DNA of 19,179 nucleotides. Origin: Clostridia bacterium. Its GTDB lineage: Bacteria; Bacillota; Clostridia; UBA1381. The stretch is taken from the NCBI GenBank assembly GCA_900751885.1, contig CAADTH010000010.1:1-19179 (forward strand), in the 5' to 3' direction. Shown in pieces: positions 7,652 through 15,637 of the stretch. Below the pieces are notes generated by a model, which worked only from the letters and a program-made list of their open reading frames with translations, made no database searches and was not told the origin of the DNA. The first letter of the stretch is position 1, and the number at the start of each line of letters is the position of its first letter. Made by a program: the position numbers and the translations under genes.

Positions 7652-8425
7652 TTACTTTTCTACGAGTTCTAAAATCCCACTGATATCATCAATCACATAA
7701 TCCGCTCCGGCGTCAAGAAAGCGCTGTCTTACCGTTTCGCGCACTGCATGCTTTTCGCCTGCATTCAAAGCCGCAAATTCCGCCTCTGTCAGCCCCATTT
7801 CTGAGCTTCCATCAACAATGCCCACCGAACATACTCCGGCGTTTACGCCCTCTTGGATGTCTGATACCGTGTCGCCCACTTTGACTACATTTTGAACAGA
7901 CGAAACGCTGAGCTTGCGCATCGTTTCAAAAATCATATACGGATACGGTCTGCCCACGCCGCCCACATCCTCCGGCGTGACACACGCATCCGGCGCATAT
8001 CCCTGACGCTTCGCGGCAGGCATCACAATCTCCATCATAGCTTTGGTGTAGCCTGTGGTAGACCCGATTTGAATGCCCTTCTGTCTCAATGCCCCCACGG
8101 TCTCTAACACCTTTTCCTTTGGATTGGCAAATGTTTCAAGAGATGATAACAGTCTTTCTTCAAATACGCTGTAAATCGCCTGCACATCCTTCTCTGATGC
8201 AGTTTTTCCATATCTCTCACACCAAAGCCGTGCAATTCTCTCCATATGGAGCATTGCCTTGATATGGTCTATTTTGAGCATTCCCATCGGTTTTCTGATT
8301 TCATCCATTGTCGGCTGAATATCAAACTCCGCAAAAGCCTCTGCAAATGCGTTTACCGGCGCAAAGCATCCATAATCCACAGTCGTTCCTGCCCAGTCAA
8401 AAATTACCGCTTCTGTTTTACCCAT
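7652..8425 (-). CDS. phnX: Phosphonoacetaldehyde hydrolase (phosphonatase)
   Basis: 257 residues, a cytoplasmic HAD-superfamily enzyme that cleaves phosphonoacetaldehyde to acetaldehyde and phosphate. The nucleophile Asp10 lies in VIFDWAGTTVD, the exact phosphonatase version of HAD motif I. The cap domain carries PMGMLKIDHIKAML, with Lys51 the expected Schiff-base lysine. Motif III/IV is VKVGDTVSDIQEGVNAG. The start was placed at ATG 8425, not the longer upstream opening: the phnW stop (8427-8429) is one base away, and a GGGGGAG ribosome binding site precedes it. Translational coupling to phnW is likely. It is the last gene of the operon, followed by the hairpin at 7564-7612. The gene order and motifs leave little doubt. 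Confidence 0.95.
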   Translation of the reverse strand: MGKTEAVIFDWAGTTVDYGCFAPVNAFAEAFAEFDIQPTMDEIRKPMGMLKIDHIKAMLHMERIARLWCERYGKTASEKDVQAIYSVFEERLLSSLETFANPKEKVLETVGALRQKGIQIGSTTGYTKAMMEIVMPAAKRQGYAPDACVTPEDVGGVGRPYPYMIFETMRKLSVSSVQNVVKVGDTVSDIQEGVNAGVCSVGIVDGSSEMGLTEAEFAALNAGEKHAVRETVRQRFLDAGADYVIDDISGILELVEK

Positions 8426-8426
8426 T

Positions 8427-9518
8427 TCATCTCCCCCTTTTTTGATAATCGGCAATGATACCACAGAGTTTTTTCATATCCTCTGGGTAAATTTCACCGA
8501 TATTTCCAATGCGAAACGTGTTCATGCCGTCAAGCTTGCCAGGATAGATCGCGTAGCCTCTCGCTTTGATGAACTCATACATATCCTCAAACGAAAACTC
8601 TTCCGTTTCCGGACATGCAAAGGTTGTGATTACCGGCGACTGCAGTTCCGGCTTAATATACGGCAAAAATCCCATTTGACACATATTTTGAATCAGGATA
8701 CGGTTGTTTTCTCTGTAACGGTGGTTTCTCGCGGGAATCCCTCCCTCTGCCTTCAATTCCTCGAGCGCTTTTGCAAAGGCAAGCACCACATGGGTTGGAG
8801 ACGTAAATCTCCATTTCCCGTCTGCTTCCATTGTCTCCCATTGGTCGTATAAATCCAATGAAAGGCTTCTTGCCCTCCCCTTACATTCCATTAATTTTTC
8901 TCTGTTTGCAATCACGAACGAAAAGCCCGGCACTCCCTGGATACACTTGTTGGCGCTACTGACGATAAAATCGATGTGATTTTCGGGAAGCGAAATGTCA
9001 ATGCCGCCGAAGCTGGACATTGCATCCACAATATAGGTAACGCCATGCCGCGCACAAACCTCGCCGATTGCTTTGATGTCGTTTAAAATGCCCGTGGTCG
9101 TCTCGCAGTGAACCATGGCAAGGTGTGTAATCTGGTTTTCTGTGATAATCCGCTCCGCCTCCCCTGCTGTCGGACAGCGGTCATAGGGAATTTGAACCGC
9201 CGTGGTATCGATGCCGTGATAAGCGGCAATCTGCGCAATGCGCCTGCCATACGCGCCGTTCATCAGCACGGCAAACCGACCGTCTGCCGGAACAACACTG
9301 GATATTACGGATTCCACACCAAAGGTTCCGCTCCCCTGCATGAGTACAGCAGTGTATTGTTCTATAGAAGCGTGTGCCAGCTCTATCAGCTGTGCACAGA
9401 TGTCTCTTGTAATCTTTTTATAATCCTCGTCCCATGTACAGTGGTCTGTAAGCATTTCTCGCTTCACTGTATCCGTTGTCGTAAGAGGACCGGGAGTAAG
9501 TAGTTTATAGGTTACCAT
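8427..9518 (-). CDS. phnW: 2-aminoethylphosphonate:pyruvate transaminase
   Basis: 363 residues, a class V fold-type I PLP enzyme of the cytoplasm that transfers the amino group of 2-aminoethylphosphonate to pyruvate, giving phosphonoacetaldehyde and alanine. The start LLTPGPLTTTDTVKREML is characteristic. QGSGTFGVESV (near 61) binds the cofactor phosphate, Asp165 lies in YIVDAMSSFGG, and the PLP lysine is Lys191 in SSANKCIQGVPG. Both positions are close to those in Salmonella PhnW (Asp168/Lys194). ATG 9518 has AAAGGA ten bases upstream. A 110-base gap separates it from the lipoprotein gene, without a terminator, so it belongs to the transport operon; phnX follows one base after its stop. Other class V aminotransferases are possible by fold, but the phnX neighbour settles the substrate. 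Confidence 0.95.
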   Translation of the reverse strand: MVTYKLLTPGPLTTTDTVKREMLTDHCTWDEDYKKITRDICAQLIELAHASIEQYTAVLMQGSGTFGVESVISSVVPADGRFAVLMNGAYGRRIAQIAAYHGIDTTAVQIPYDRCPTAGEAERIITENQITHLAMVHCETTTGILNDIKAIGEVCARHGVTYIVDAMSSFGGIDISLPENHIDFIVSSANKCIQGVPGFSFVIANREKLMECKGRARSLSLDLYDQWETMEADGKWRFTSPTHVVLAFAKALEELKAEGGIPARNHRYRENNRILIQNMCQMGFLPYIKPELQSPVITTFACPETEEFSFEDMYEFIKARGYAIYPGKLDGMNTFRIGNIGEIYPEDMKKLCGIIADYQKRGR

Positions 9519-9628
9519 TGATTTTTATTCCTTTCTATTTTTTCATTTTACCATTTTATCATTTTTTATGCTGAGAAGTCTATCACTTGTTGAAATATCT
9601 CACAGCGTTCCTCCAGAACCTCATTGCC

Positions 9629-10606
9629 CTATCTGCACCCATCCACAAATATTTTGTGCTCACTCAAAAGCCCTACTGTAAGCGGCTCACGAAATGTTTT
9701 GGGATTCTTCGACATAATCCCGGCATCCGCTGTTTCCCCCACATATACCGGCATAGGGTACGTTTTGAGCAGCTCTGCTCTGCCGTTTTTGATGATACAT
9801 TCTGCTATCTCCATTGCCAGTGGATTTGTGCTTTCACCGTGGTCGACCACTGCAACTGACTCTGTCAGGGAAAAATTCCCCTCCGCCGGGTCTATGTAGT
9901 CGATTGGAAGTCCGTCGTTTTTGTCGCGCACCGCCTGATGCCTTAATCCGAAAGCGATCGGAACCTCACCGGAGCGAACCTTTTTGATTGGACCTGAACC
10001 TGAGCTTTCCAGGTGTGGTCCCGCGTTTTTCAAAATACCCTGCATCACATTTTTTGCCTCATCACCGCCGTATGCACTCAGCACATCCTGCACCAACAGC
10101 CATCCGGTGGAAGAGCCGGCGATATCGGGAATAGAAATTTTTCCGCTGTATTCCGGTTTGGCAAGATCCTTGATAGAAGAAGGTTTTGCAAGCCCTTCCT
10201 TTGCCAGCGCATCCGTGTTGATGATAATCGCCCCCTCCTGGCAGGTGATCGGCGTGTAGTAGGAGGCGTATGGGCTGAGAGTCTCACGCGCAAAGGTAAG
10301 ATCCTGGAACATATTTTTTTCATCCTGCGCGCTGTCGATATAAAATGAGCTCATGGTAATCAAATCCGCTTCCATATTTGTTCCCTCCGCTAACAGCTTT
10401 CCACCGAGCTCCGAGGTACCAAATGTCTGCAAAACATATTGCCCCTTGTAGCCGTTATTGTCCAGGGCGTTTTTTATCGCCGTTACCGCCTCATCGTCGG
10501 CGTTCGTGTAGATAACAGCCTGCTTCCGAGTGCTTCCGCAGCCCGCCGCCGATACGGCAAGAACCGCCGAGACCAAGAGTGCTACTATTCTTTTCAATCG
10601 TTTCAT
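9629..10606 (-). CDS. Solute-binding lipoprotein of the 2-aminoethylphosphonate ABC transporter
   Basis: 325 residues. MKRLKR and a hydrophobic stretch end in the lipobox SAAGC with Cys23, so it is a membrane-anchored lipoprotein. The mature part begins AVIYTNADDEAVTAIKNAL and contains FGTSELGGKLLAEG and GTNMEADLITMSSFY, the pattern of the family that binds ferric iron or 2-aminoethylphosphonate (PhnS2-like). Operon context with phnW and phnX makes aminoethylphosphonate the likely ligand. The start was set at ATG 10606, which has GAGGA eight bases upstream. An in-frame ATG at 10621 overlaps the permease stop (ATGA) but has a weak site and would add five residues. The gene lies directly after the permease gene. 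Confidence 0.88.
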   Translation of the reverse strand: MKRLKRIVALLVSAVLAVSAAGCGSTRKQAVIYTNADDEAVTAIKNALDNNGYKGQYVLQTFGTSELGGKLLAEGTNMEADLITMSSFYIDSAQDEKNMFQDLTFARETLSPYASYYTPITCQEGAIIINTDALAKEGLAKPSSIKDLAKPEYSGKISIPDIAGSSTGWLLVQDVLSAYGGDEAKNVMQGILKNAGPHLESSGSGPIKKVRSGEVPIAFGLRHQAVRDKNDGLPIDYIDPAEGNFSLTESVAVVDHGESTNPLAMEIAECIIKNGRAELLKTYPMPVYVGETADAGIMSKNPKTFREPLTVGLLSEHKIFVDGCR

Positions 10607-10617
10607 GATTCGATTCC

Positions 10618-12237
10618 TCATTTCTTTTTTCTTTTTTTCAGCAACGAACATAGTCCCTTTGCTGATAGATTGGTGACAAGGAGCAAAAGCGACAGCGCGA
10701 AGATATCGTCAAACTTTGCATAATGCTGTAGCTCCTTGATTTTGGCGGTAATCACCATCGTATGGGCGCCCACGATAAAAATGATAGCGCTGATGGTAAC
10801 CATGGCATTGACAAAGTAATAACCCAACACCTCCATAATGGTATAGCCTGCGTTCGGTGTTACCACCCGCACAATCGTCTTTACCCAGCTGTCCCCCATG
10901 AGCATCGCGGTGGTTTCCCAAGACTCATTCATTTTGGACAGAGAGTTCTTCATCATGAGATAAGGAGTGGAGAAAAAGTGGATAATATTGCATATGACAA
11001 TCAGGAAGAAGGTATTTCGCAAGGGGGTTGCTGAAAATGCGAGCATGAACGCAATCCCTAACACCATGCCGGGAATGGTATTGATAACCAGGGCAATGCT
11101 TTCGATAATCCTCTTGCATGTGCCGCTGATTTTGCTTCGAGACGTAACAAGCGCCGCACCATAGGCGATCAGCGTTCCAAACAGTGCCGTCAGCACCGCC
11201 GCAAGCAGAGAATTCAGGTAGATTCCGAGCATAGATTGGTCTGTAAACAGTCCTTTGATATGTGACAGGGTAAAGGTGATTTTATACGGCCACATATCCA
11301 CAAAGGGGATAATGACTATGACCGCAAATACGGACAGTATAGACAGCAGAATCAAAGACGAAAGCCCTCCCATGAATAAATCTCGCCCAAGCCCTTTTTC
11401 TGTCTCCACGATAGAAGTGACCTGATACCTAAAATTGTATCGCTCCAGATAATTTAAAAGCAGAATACTCAATACCGATGGAACGAGCATCACCATTGCC
11501 ACAACCGCACCGTTGCTGAAATTCGGTACCGCACCGAGCATTTCATTGTATAGCACTGTTGCTACCACCTTGAATTCTCCTCCGATTGCGGCAGGAATAC
11601 CGAAATCCGTAAAGCTTAGGAAGAAGGATTGGATAAACGCCGCGCCCAAGGTTCCCAGCATCGGGCGGATGCAGGTAGTCAGGAATGTACTCATCTTGTT
11701 ATCACCCATCACTCGTGAGACCACCACAAATTTTTTGTCTATGTATTTGAAGGTATTATTGAGCAATAAAAACGCAATTGGCAGGGTATATATCACATAA
11801 CCGAGAACCAAGCCATGGAAGCCGTAAATGTGGAAGCTTCCCCCCAAGAGCCTTGTAATCAGCCCTTCCTTGCCAAAGGAATAGATAATCGCAAAGCCAT
11901 AGGTAATGGTTGGAAGGAGCATAGGAAATACTGCAGCCGCGGAAATTGCTTTCTTCATCCACATGGGAATGTTTGTATTGTTCACTGTATATGCCAGAAT
12001 AAACGCCAGCATAACAGTGATTGCGCCGCTGACACCTGCCACCAGAAAACTTCGTCCCACACAGCGCAAAAAGCCATCTGAAGAAAGCATCCGTACATAT
12101 TGCCCAAACCCAACTCCACCGCCGTCTGTCATAAACGAACGTCCCAATACAAAGCACATGGGCAGTAGCAGAAACAGCGCAAAAATTATTGTAATAACTA
12201 TAAAAACTGCCCTGATTTCCGGCTTTGTTTTACGCAT
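10618..12237 (-). CDS. Fused ABC permease of the 2-aminoethylphosphonate transporter
   Basis: 539 residues with about twelve membrane segments in two homologous halves, each with an EAA-type coupling loop: RVMGDNKMSTFLTTCIRPM near residue 180 and TAMLMGDSWVKTIVRVVTP near 450. One polypeptide therefore supplies both permease subunits, as in FbpB-type and PhnU2-type transporters. The start is ATG 12237, with GGAGAG four bases upstream; it overlaps the ATPase stop by eight bases (ATGCGTAA), implying coupled translation. A TTG at 12249 would add four residues and is less likely. The stop overlaps an alternative start of the lipoprotein gene. Substrate assignment rests on operon context; by sequence alone an iron or spermidine transporter would also fit. 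Confidence 0.88.
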   Translation of the reverse strand: MRKTKPEIRAVFIVITIIFALFLLLPMCFVLGRSFMTDGGGVGFGQYVRMLSSDGFLRCVGRSFLVAGVSGAITVMLAFILAYTVNNTNIPMWMKKAISAAAVFPMLLPTITYGFAIIYSFGKEGLITRLLGGSFHIYGFHGLVLGYVIYTLPIAFLLLNNTFKYIDKKFVVVSRVMGDNKMSTFLTTCIRPMLGTLGAAFIQSFFLSFTDFGIPAAIGGEFKVVATVLYNEMLGAVPNFSNGAVVAMVMLVPSVLSILLLNYLERYNFRYQVTSIVETEKGLGRDLFMGGLSSLILLSILSVFAVIVIIPFVDMWPYKITFTLSHIKGLFTDQSMLGIYLNSLLAAVLTALFGTLIAYGAALVTSRSKISGTCKRIIESIALVINTIPGMVLGIAFMLAFSATPLRNTFFLIVICNIIHFFSTPYLMMKNSLSKMNESWETTAMLMGDSWVKTIVRVVTPNAGYTIMEVLGYYFVNAMVTISAIIFIVGAHTMVITAKIKELQHYAKFDDIFALSLLLLVTNLSAKGLCSLLKKRKKK

Positions 12238-12982
12238 AACACTCTCCAAACAGGCTGTAGATATTGTTTCGTTTAATTAGAAGCTGATTTAGAATAAACT
12301 CCTGTACAAAACGGTTGGAAGGGGAGTTGATTATCTCTGACGGCTGGGAATACTGGGAAATTTGTCCTTTATTCAAAATTAAGACGCGGTCGGATAAGGT
12401 CAGCGCCTCCTCTGGATCGTGGGTTACGATGATGGTCGTAAGATGATACTCAGATGCAATCGCTTTGATTCGATCCTTGATGGATTCCTTAATCACGCCG
12501 TCCAAAGCAGAAAGCGGTTCATCCAAAAGCAAAAGCTTCGGCTTTACCACGAGTGTTCTTGCCAGCGCCACCCTCTGCTTTTGTCCGCCGGAAAGCTCGC
12601 TGATGCTTTTTGTGAGATGTGGGCGTAAATCTAACAAATCAATGAGTTCCTCAACCTCCTTTTGAGTGGAGATATTCGGATTGTTCCTCAATCCATAAGT
12701 GATATTTTTGTAGGCATTGAGATTTGGGAAAAGTGCGTAGTCCTGAAATACGATATTGAAGCCGCGCTGTTCCATCGGCTTATTGGAAATATCCTCTCCA
12801 TCAAAAATGATTTGTCCGCCTGAAATGTCTGTGATCCCTAAAATCATATTTAAAAGTGTTGTCTTTCCACAGCCAGAGGGACCTAACACGGATACAATTT
12901 CGCCGTCCTTCACATCAAGGGATATGCCGTCGAGTACACAATGATTGCCGTAAGCCTTTTTTAACCTTCTTAATTCAAGCAT
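12230..12982 (-). CDS. ATPase of the 2-aminoethylphosphonate ABC transporter
   Basis: 250 residues with all ABC motifs: Walker A GPSGCGKTT (34-42), Q-loop Gln80 in VFQDYALFP, signature LSGGQKQR (130-137), Walker B LLLLDEP (150-156) and H-loop His188 in IVTHD. It is clearly shorter than the roughly 350-residue PotA/FbpC/PhnT relatives: it ends just after the nucleotide-binding domain (PSEIINSPSNRFVQEFI) and lacks the C-terminal TOBE regulatory domain. There is no frameshift that would explain this, since the stop is fused to the permease start, so the short form seems genuine. ATG 12982 has AAAGGA nine bases upstream. First gene of the five-gene operon; the promoter region at 13011-13077 has two inverted repeats. 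Confidence 0.9.
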   Translation of the reverse strand: MLELRRLKKAYGNHCVLDGISLDVKDGEIVSVLGPSGCGKTTLLNMILGITDISGGQIIFDGEDISNKPMEQRGFNIVFQDYALFPNLNAYKNITYGLRNNPNISTQKEVEELIDLLDLRPHLTKSISELSGGQKQRVALARTLVVKPKLLLLDEPLSALDGVIKESIKDRIKAIASEYHLTTIIVTHDPEEALTLSDRVLILNKGQISQYSQPSEIINSPSNRFVQEFILNQLLIKRNNIYSLFGECYA

Positions 12983-13010
12983 ATGGGATAATCCTTTCTG
13001 TTCATTTGGA

Positions 13011-13077
13011 TTGTTCTATTGAACAACTCTTAACCATCATAGCATATAAAATGTAAAGGAACTACCATAGTATGGTA
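13011..13077 (-). promoter_or_regulatory. Promoter and two operator-like dyads of the phosphonate operon
   Basis: On the minus strand, an extended -10 (TGC then TATGAT, 13041-13036) with a poor -35. The perfect dyad TACCATA-N1-TATGGTA (13063-13077) covers the -35 side. A second perfect dyad, TTGTTC-N4-GAACAA (13011-13026), falls just after the expected start at about 13029. The positions suit two different regulators, for example one for phosphate and one for substrate. This is inference; no regulator gene is adjacent. Confidence 0.55.
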
Positions 13078-13085
13078 AAATTCAT

Positions 13086-13125
13086 GTAAAAAAGAGCTGA
13101 AACATATGTTTCAGCTCTTTTTTAC
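13086..13125. terminator. Perfect palindromic terminator between the CRISPR array and the phosphonate operon
   Basis: A 40-base perfect palindrome centred on ACATATGT, with the arm GAGCTGAAAC flanked by A6 and T6. It can work in both directions. On the minus strand it would end the CRISPR precursor RNA and insulate the phosphonate operon promoter. Confidence 0.85.
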
Positions 13126-13169
13126 AATCCTTATATCTTTTTAAAACGGGTAACCAGCCAGCAGATCCC

Positions 13170-13394
13170 CTTCCATTTCACGCACCCATGCGGGGGCGAC
13201 TTTGGTATCATACCGCTTCACGACGCCATTCTCATTTCAACTCACGCACCCATGCGGGTGCGACCAGGCGGAAGACCGCATATACCGCATCGGACAAATA
13301 ATTTCAACTCACGCACCCATGCGGGTGCGACATTGACATCAATACAGCATATTGCGACATGGCATTTCAACTCACGCACCCATGCGGGTGCGAC
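13170..13394 (-). CRISPR. Small type I-C-like CRISPR array, four repeats, three spacers
   Basis: Three identical 31-base repeats (13234-13264, 13301-13331, 13364-13394), plus a degenerate one at 13170-13200 with about five changes, one of them in the hairpin. The spacers are 33, 36 and 32 bases. Read on the minus strand the repeat starts GTCGCACCC, forms a 7-bp stem CGCACCC-GCAT-GGGTGCG and ends GTTGAAAT, the type I-C pattern. The degenerate repeat is at the leader-distal end and a consensus promoter sits 49 bases before the first repeat, so both agree on minus-strand transcription. No cas gene lies in the window; processing needs Cas5c/Cas7/Cas8c supplied from elsewhere, or the array is a relic. 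No spacer matches the window by eye. Confidence 0.95.
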
Positions 13395-13442
13395 GGCAAA
13401 AACAGAGAAATCTTTCTCATTCTCTCCGTTTTGATTGGTTAT

Positions 13443-13471
13443 ATTATACAACACAATCCACTATTTTTCAA
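13443..13471 (-). promoter_or_regulatory. CRISPR leader promoter
   Basis: -35 TTGAAA (13471-13466), 17 bases, and a perfect -10 TATAAT (13448-13443) on the minus strand. Transcription would start near 13436, about 42 bases before the first repeat. The AT-rich leader is roughly 13395-13520. Confidence 0.8.
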
Positions 13472-13519
13472 GTACTTCTTTCTATTTATATCAAATTTCA
13501 TGTTTTTGATCCAAATATC

Positions 13520-13566
13520 AGGTGCGAATCTCCCACGTATTTCATGTTCACTTGGGGTTCGCACCT
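13520..13566. other. Inverted repeat beyond the CRISPR leader
   Basis: AGGTGCGAA (13520-13528) and TTCGCACCT (13558-13566) are perfect 9-base arms; CCCA and TGGG extend the stem inside. The arm resembles the GGGTGCGAC end of the CRISPR repeat. No T-run follows, so it is not a terminator. The rest of 13395-13772 is AT-rich and holds no gene I can support. Confidence 0.5.
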
Positions 13567-13772
13567 ATCTTACTATATTGTCTCTTTGTCTCAGCCCTCA
13601 CAGGAAAACCTCTATCTATTTGTTATACACCGTATTACAACTCAATAATTTTATTACGGTGTATCATGGCATTATTAACTATACGATAATGCAACTTATG
13701 CTTTGCATAATTACCTGCAATCTGGGTCAGTCAATAGTCAGTCAATTAATAAAATTTTCCCTAAAACCACAT

Positions 13773-13809
13773 AAAAAAACCGCCCAACCCTCACGGGTAA
13801 GCGGTTTTT
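13773..13809 (-). terminator. Terminator of the tRNA operon
   Basis: Outer arms AAAAAACCGC / GCGGTTTTT enclose a loop that itself pairs ACCC with GGGT. On the minus strand it is followed by seven T residues. It lies three bases after the tRNA-Lys gene. Confidence 0.85.
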
Positions 13810-13811
13810 CC

Positions 13812-13887
13812 TGGTGAGCCATCGGAGATTCGAACTCCGGACACCTTGATTAAAAGTCAAGTGCTCTGCCGACTGAGCTAATGGCCC
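13812..13887 (-). tRNA. tRNA-Lys (anticodon TTT)
   Basis: 76 bases with encoded CCA. The acceptor arm begins GGGCCAT, the anticodon stem-loop is CTTGA-CTTTTAA-TCAAG, and the T arm contains GTTCGAATC. Last of the five-tRNA operon. Confidence 0.96.
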
Positions 13888-13890
13888 ATA

Positions 13891-13967
13891 TGGCTGGGAT
13901 AGCAGGACTCGAACCTGCGAAATGCCAGAATCAAAATCTGGTGCCTTACCGACTTGGCTATATCCCA
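13891..13967 (-). tRNA. tRNA-Gln (anticodon TTG)
   Basis: 77 bases with encoded CCA. Acceptor stem TGGGATA/TATCCCA with a U-A first pair, usual for tRNA-Gln. The anticodon stem-loop is CCAGA-TTTTGAT-TCTGG and the T loop GTTCGAGTC. It is separated from tRNA-Lys by three bases. Confidence 0.95.
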
Positions 13968-14008
13968 CTATCAAAAATCGACCAAACGGTATCTGCGCAG
14001 GGTTAAAA

Positions 14009-14086
14009 TGGGGTGGGTAGTGGGATTCGAACCCACGACATCCAGTGCCACAAACTGACGCTCTAACCAACTGAACTATACCCACC
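14009..14086 (-). tRNA. tRNA-His (anticodon GTG)
   Basis: 78 bases with encoded CCA and the extra 5' G paired to discriminator C, the mark of tRNA-His. The acceptor stem is GTGGGTA/TACCCAC. The anticodon loop TTGTGGC lies between CAGT and ACTG. Confidence 0.95.
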
Positions 14087-14126
14087 ATATACTACTTACA
14101 CAGCCTGTCCACGCCAAATGCGATAA

Positions 14127-14203
<77 letters not shown>

Positions 14204-14218
14204 ATATAAGCAAAAAAA

Positions 14219-14292
14219 TGGAGCGGGTGATGGGAATCGAACCCACACGACCAGCTTGGAAGGCTGGGATTCTACCATTGAACTACACCCGC
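14219..14292 (-). tRNA. tRNA-Gly (anticodon TCC)
   Basis: 74 bases with encoded CCA. The acceptor stem is GCGGGTG/CACCCGC. The anticodon stem-loop is CAGC-CTTCCAA-GCTG. First gene of the operon, about 45 bases after the promoter. Confidence 0.96.
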
Positions 14293-14337
14293 ATAGACAA
14301 TTTAGCATATTACATAATCACACAGCTGACTTTTATT

Positions 14338-14366
14338 ATTATAGCAACACGGGAAAGTTTTGTCAA
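14338..14366 (-). promoter_or_regulatory. Consensus promoter of the tRNA operon
   Basis: Perfect TTGACA (14366-14361), exactly 17 bases, then perfect TATAAT (14343-14338) on the minus strand. It drives Gly-Arg-His-Gln-Lys. Confidence 0.92.
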
Positions 14367-14509
14367 GCTTTTTTTTAAATTTTTGTCACTCCGTGCGTTT
14401 TCTCTGTCTTAGTGTAAACAATTCTCCTAAAAAAATACCTTCACATTGCATAAATAAATATGTAGGGGGCGATTTCGGTACGACTCGATACCCAAAAACC
14501 GCCCATTTT

Positions 14510-15637
14510 TTATATTCCCTGAAGCCGGCTCACAGCAGACAGCAGCCGGTCGACATCGCGCTTCCGACTAAAATATCCCACACTTGCCCGCACTGTGCCT
14601 GTTTTTTCTGTACCGAGCGCCTGGTGTGCCAGATACGCACAATGCCATCCTCCGCGCACCGCAATCGCATAGTCATCGTTTAACATCTCTGTGGTTTCTC
14701 CGCTGGAAAGTCCCTCTAAATTAAAGCTGACCGTACCATTCCTCATCCCCATATCCATAGTTCCATATACTTTTACACGGGGAATATTGCAAAGTCCCTC
14801 TATCAGTCTCTTTGCAAGGAAACGCTCCTTCTCTAAAATCGCTTCCACAGAATGTGTCCGAATAAATCTCGCAGCGCTTCCCAGTGCCGCGATTGCCGGT
14901 GTATTTAGCGTGCCGCTTTGGAGCATATCAGGCATAAAATCAGGCTGCATGAGGCTCTCTGATTGACTGCCTGTGCCTCCTCTAATCAGCGGACAGAGTT
15001 CTACTCCTCTTCGTACATACAATCCGCCTGTACCAAGTGGTCCCATCAGTCCTTTATGACCAGAAAATGCCAATAAGTCAACACCCATTTTTTCCACATC
15101 AATTGGAATACATCCTGCACTCTGCGCCGCGTCCACCAAAAATAGCACTCCATGCTCTCTTGCAACTTTTCCTATCTCCTCAACAGGCTGGATGCTTCCG
15201 CTGACATTCGACGCGTGTGTACAGACAATCAGCTTTGTGTTTGGGCGGATTGCCTTGCACACGTCAATTGGGTCCACAAAGCCTTCTTGGTTTGCCTTCA
15301 CAACCGTATAATCACACAAAGCATGTACCGGTCTCAAAACGCTGTTGTGCTCCATCTGTGTCATCACAACATGGTCATCTTCCCCTACAATCCCCTGAAT
15401 CGCCATATTCAGCGCATAAGTCGCATTATATGTGAATGCAATCTGGGAAGCATCCTCTATCGCAAAGAGCCTGGCAAGCTCATCCGACGCATCCAGCAAT
15501 AGCTCTGCCCCTTTCAAGCTCAGTGCGTGTCCTCCCCTTCCCGCATTCATGCTCCAAAACCACGTTCCATACGCCATATTCCATTTCACGCGGAATGGCT
15601 TTTGGTAGGAGGTTGCCGCATTATCTAAATACAGCAT
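14510..15637 (-). CDS. Cysteine desulfurase-like class V aminotransferase
   Basis: 375 residues, a cytoplasmic PLP enzyme. It opens with LYLDNAATSYQKP. It has the NifS/SufS pattern: His97 in QMEHNSVLRP, Asp169 in FLVDAAQSAG with Gln172, the PLP lysine Lys195 in FSGHKGLMGP, and a candidate persulfide cysteine Cys333 in VRGGWHCAYLAHQ, which matches the RGG-x-HC motif of the EF2568-type subgroup. Such enzymes release sulfur or selenium from cysteine or selenocysteine. The start ATG 15637 lies inside the end of the DUF3343 gene, with GGGAGG ten bases upstream, so the two are translationally coupled. EF2568-type enzymes are often found with DUF3343, SelD and selenium-dependent hydroxylases, but none of the latter are in this window. 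Sulfur or selenium cannot be decided. Confidence 0.9.
   Translation of the reverse strand: MLYLDNAATSYQKPFRVKWNMAYGTWFWSMNAGRGGHALSLKGAELLLDASDELARLFAIEDASQIAFTYNATYALNMAIQGIVGEDDHVVMTQMEHNSVLRPVHALCDYTVVKANQEGFVDPIDVCKAIRPNTKLIVCTHASNVSGSIQPVEEIGKVAREHGVLFLVDAAQSAGCIPIDVEKMGVDLLAFSGHKGLMGPLGTGGLYVRRGVELCPLIRGGTGSQSESLMQPDFMPDMLQSGTLNTPAIAALGSAARFIRTHSVEAILEKERFLAKRLIEGLCNIPRVKVYGTMDMGMRNGTVSFNLEGLSSGETTEMLNDDYAIAVRGGWHCAYLAHQALGTEKTGTVRASVGYFSRKRDVDRLLSAVSRLQGI

Noticed and set aside
13242..13454. Short frames over the CRISPR array encoding repeated VAPAWVREL segments
   Set aside because: The repetition comes from the CRISPR repeats; array and promoter explain the region better.
13738..14088. 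A 116-codon minus-strand frame over the tRNA cluster
   Set aside because: It is a reading of three tRNA genes; the phrases it encodes (such as AQSAEHLTFNQGVRSSNL) are well-known false proteins from tRNA sequence.
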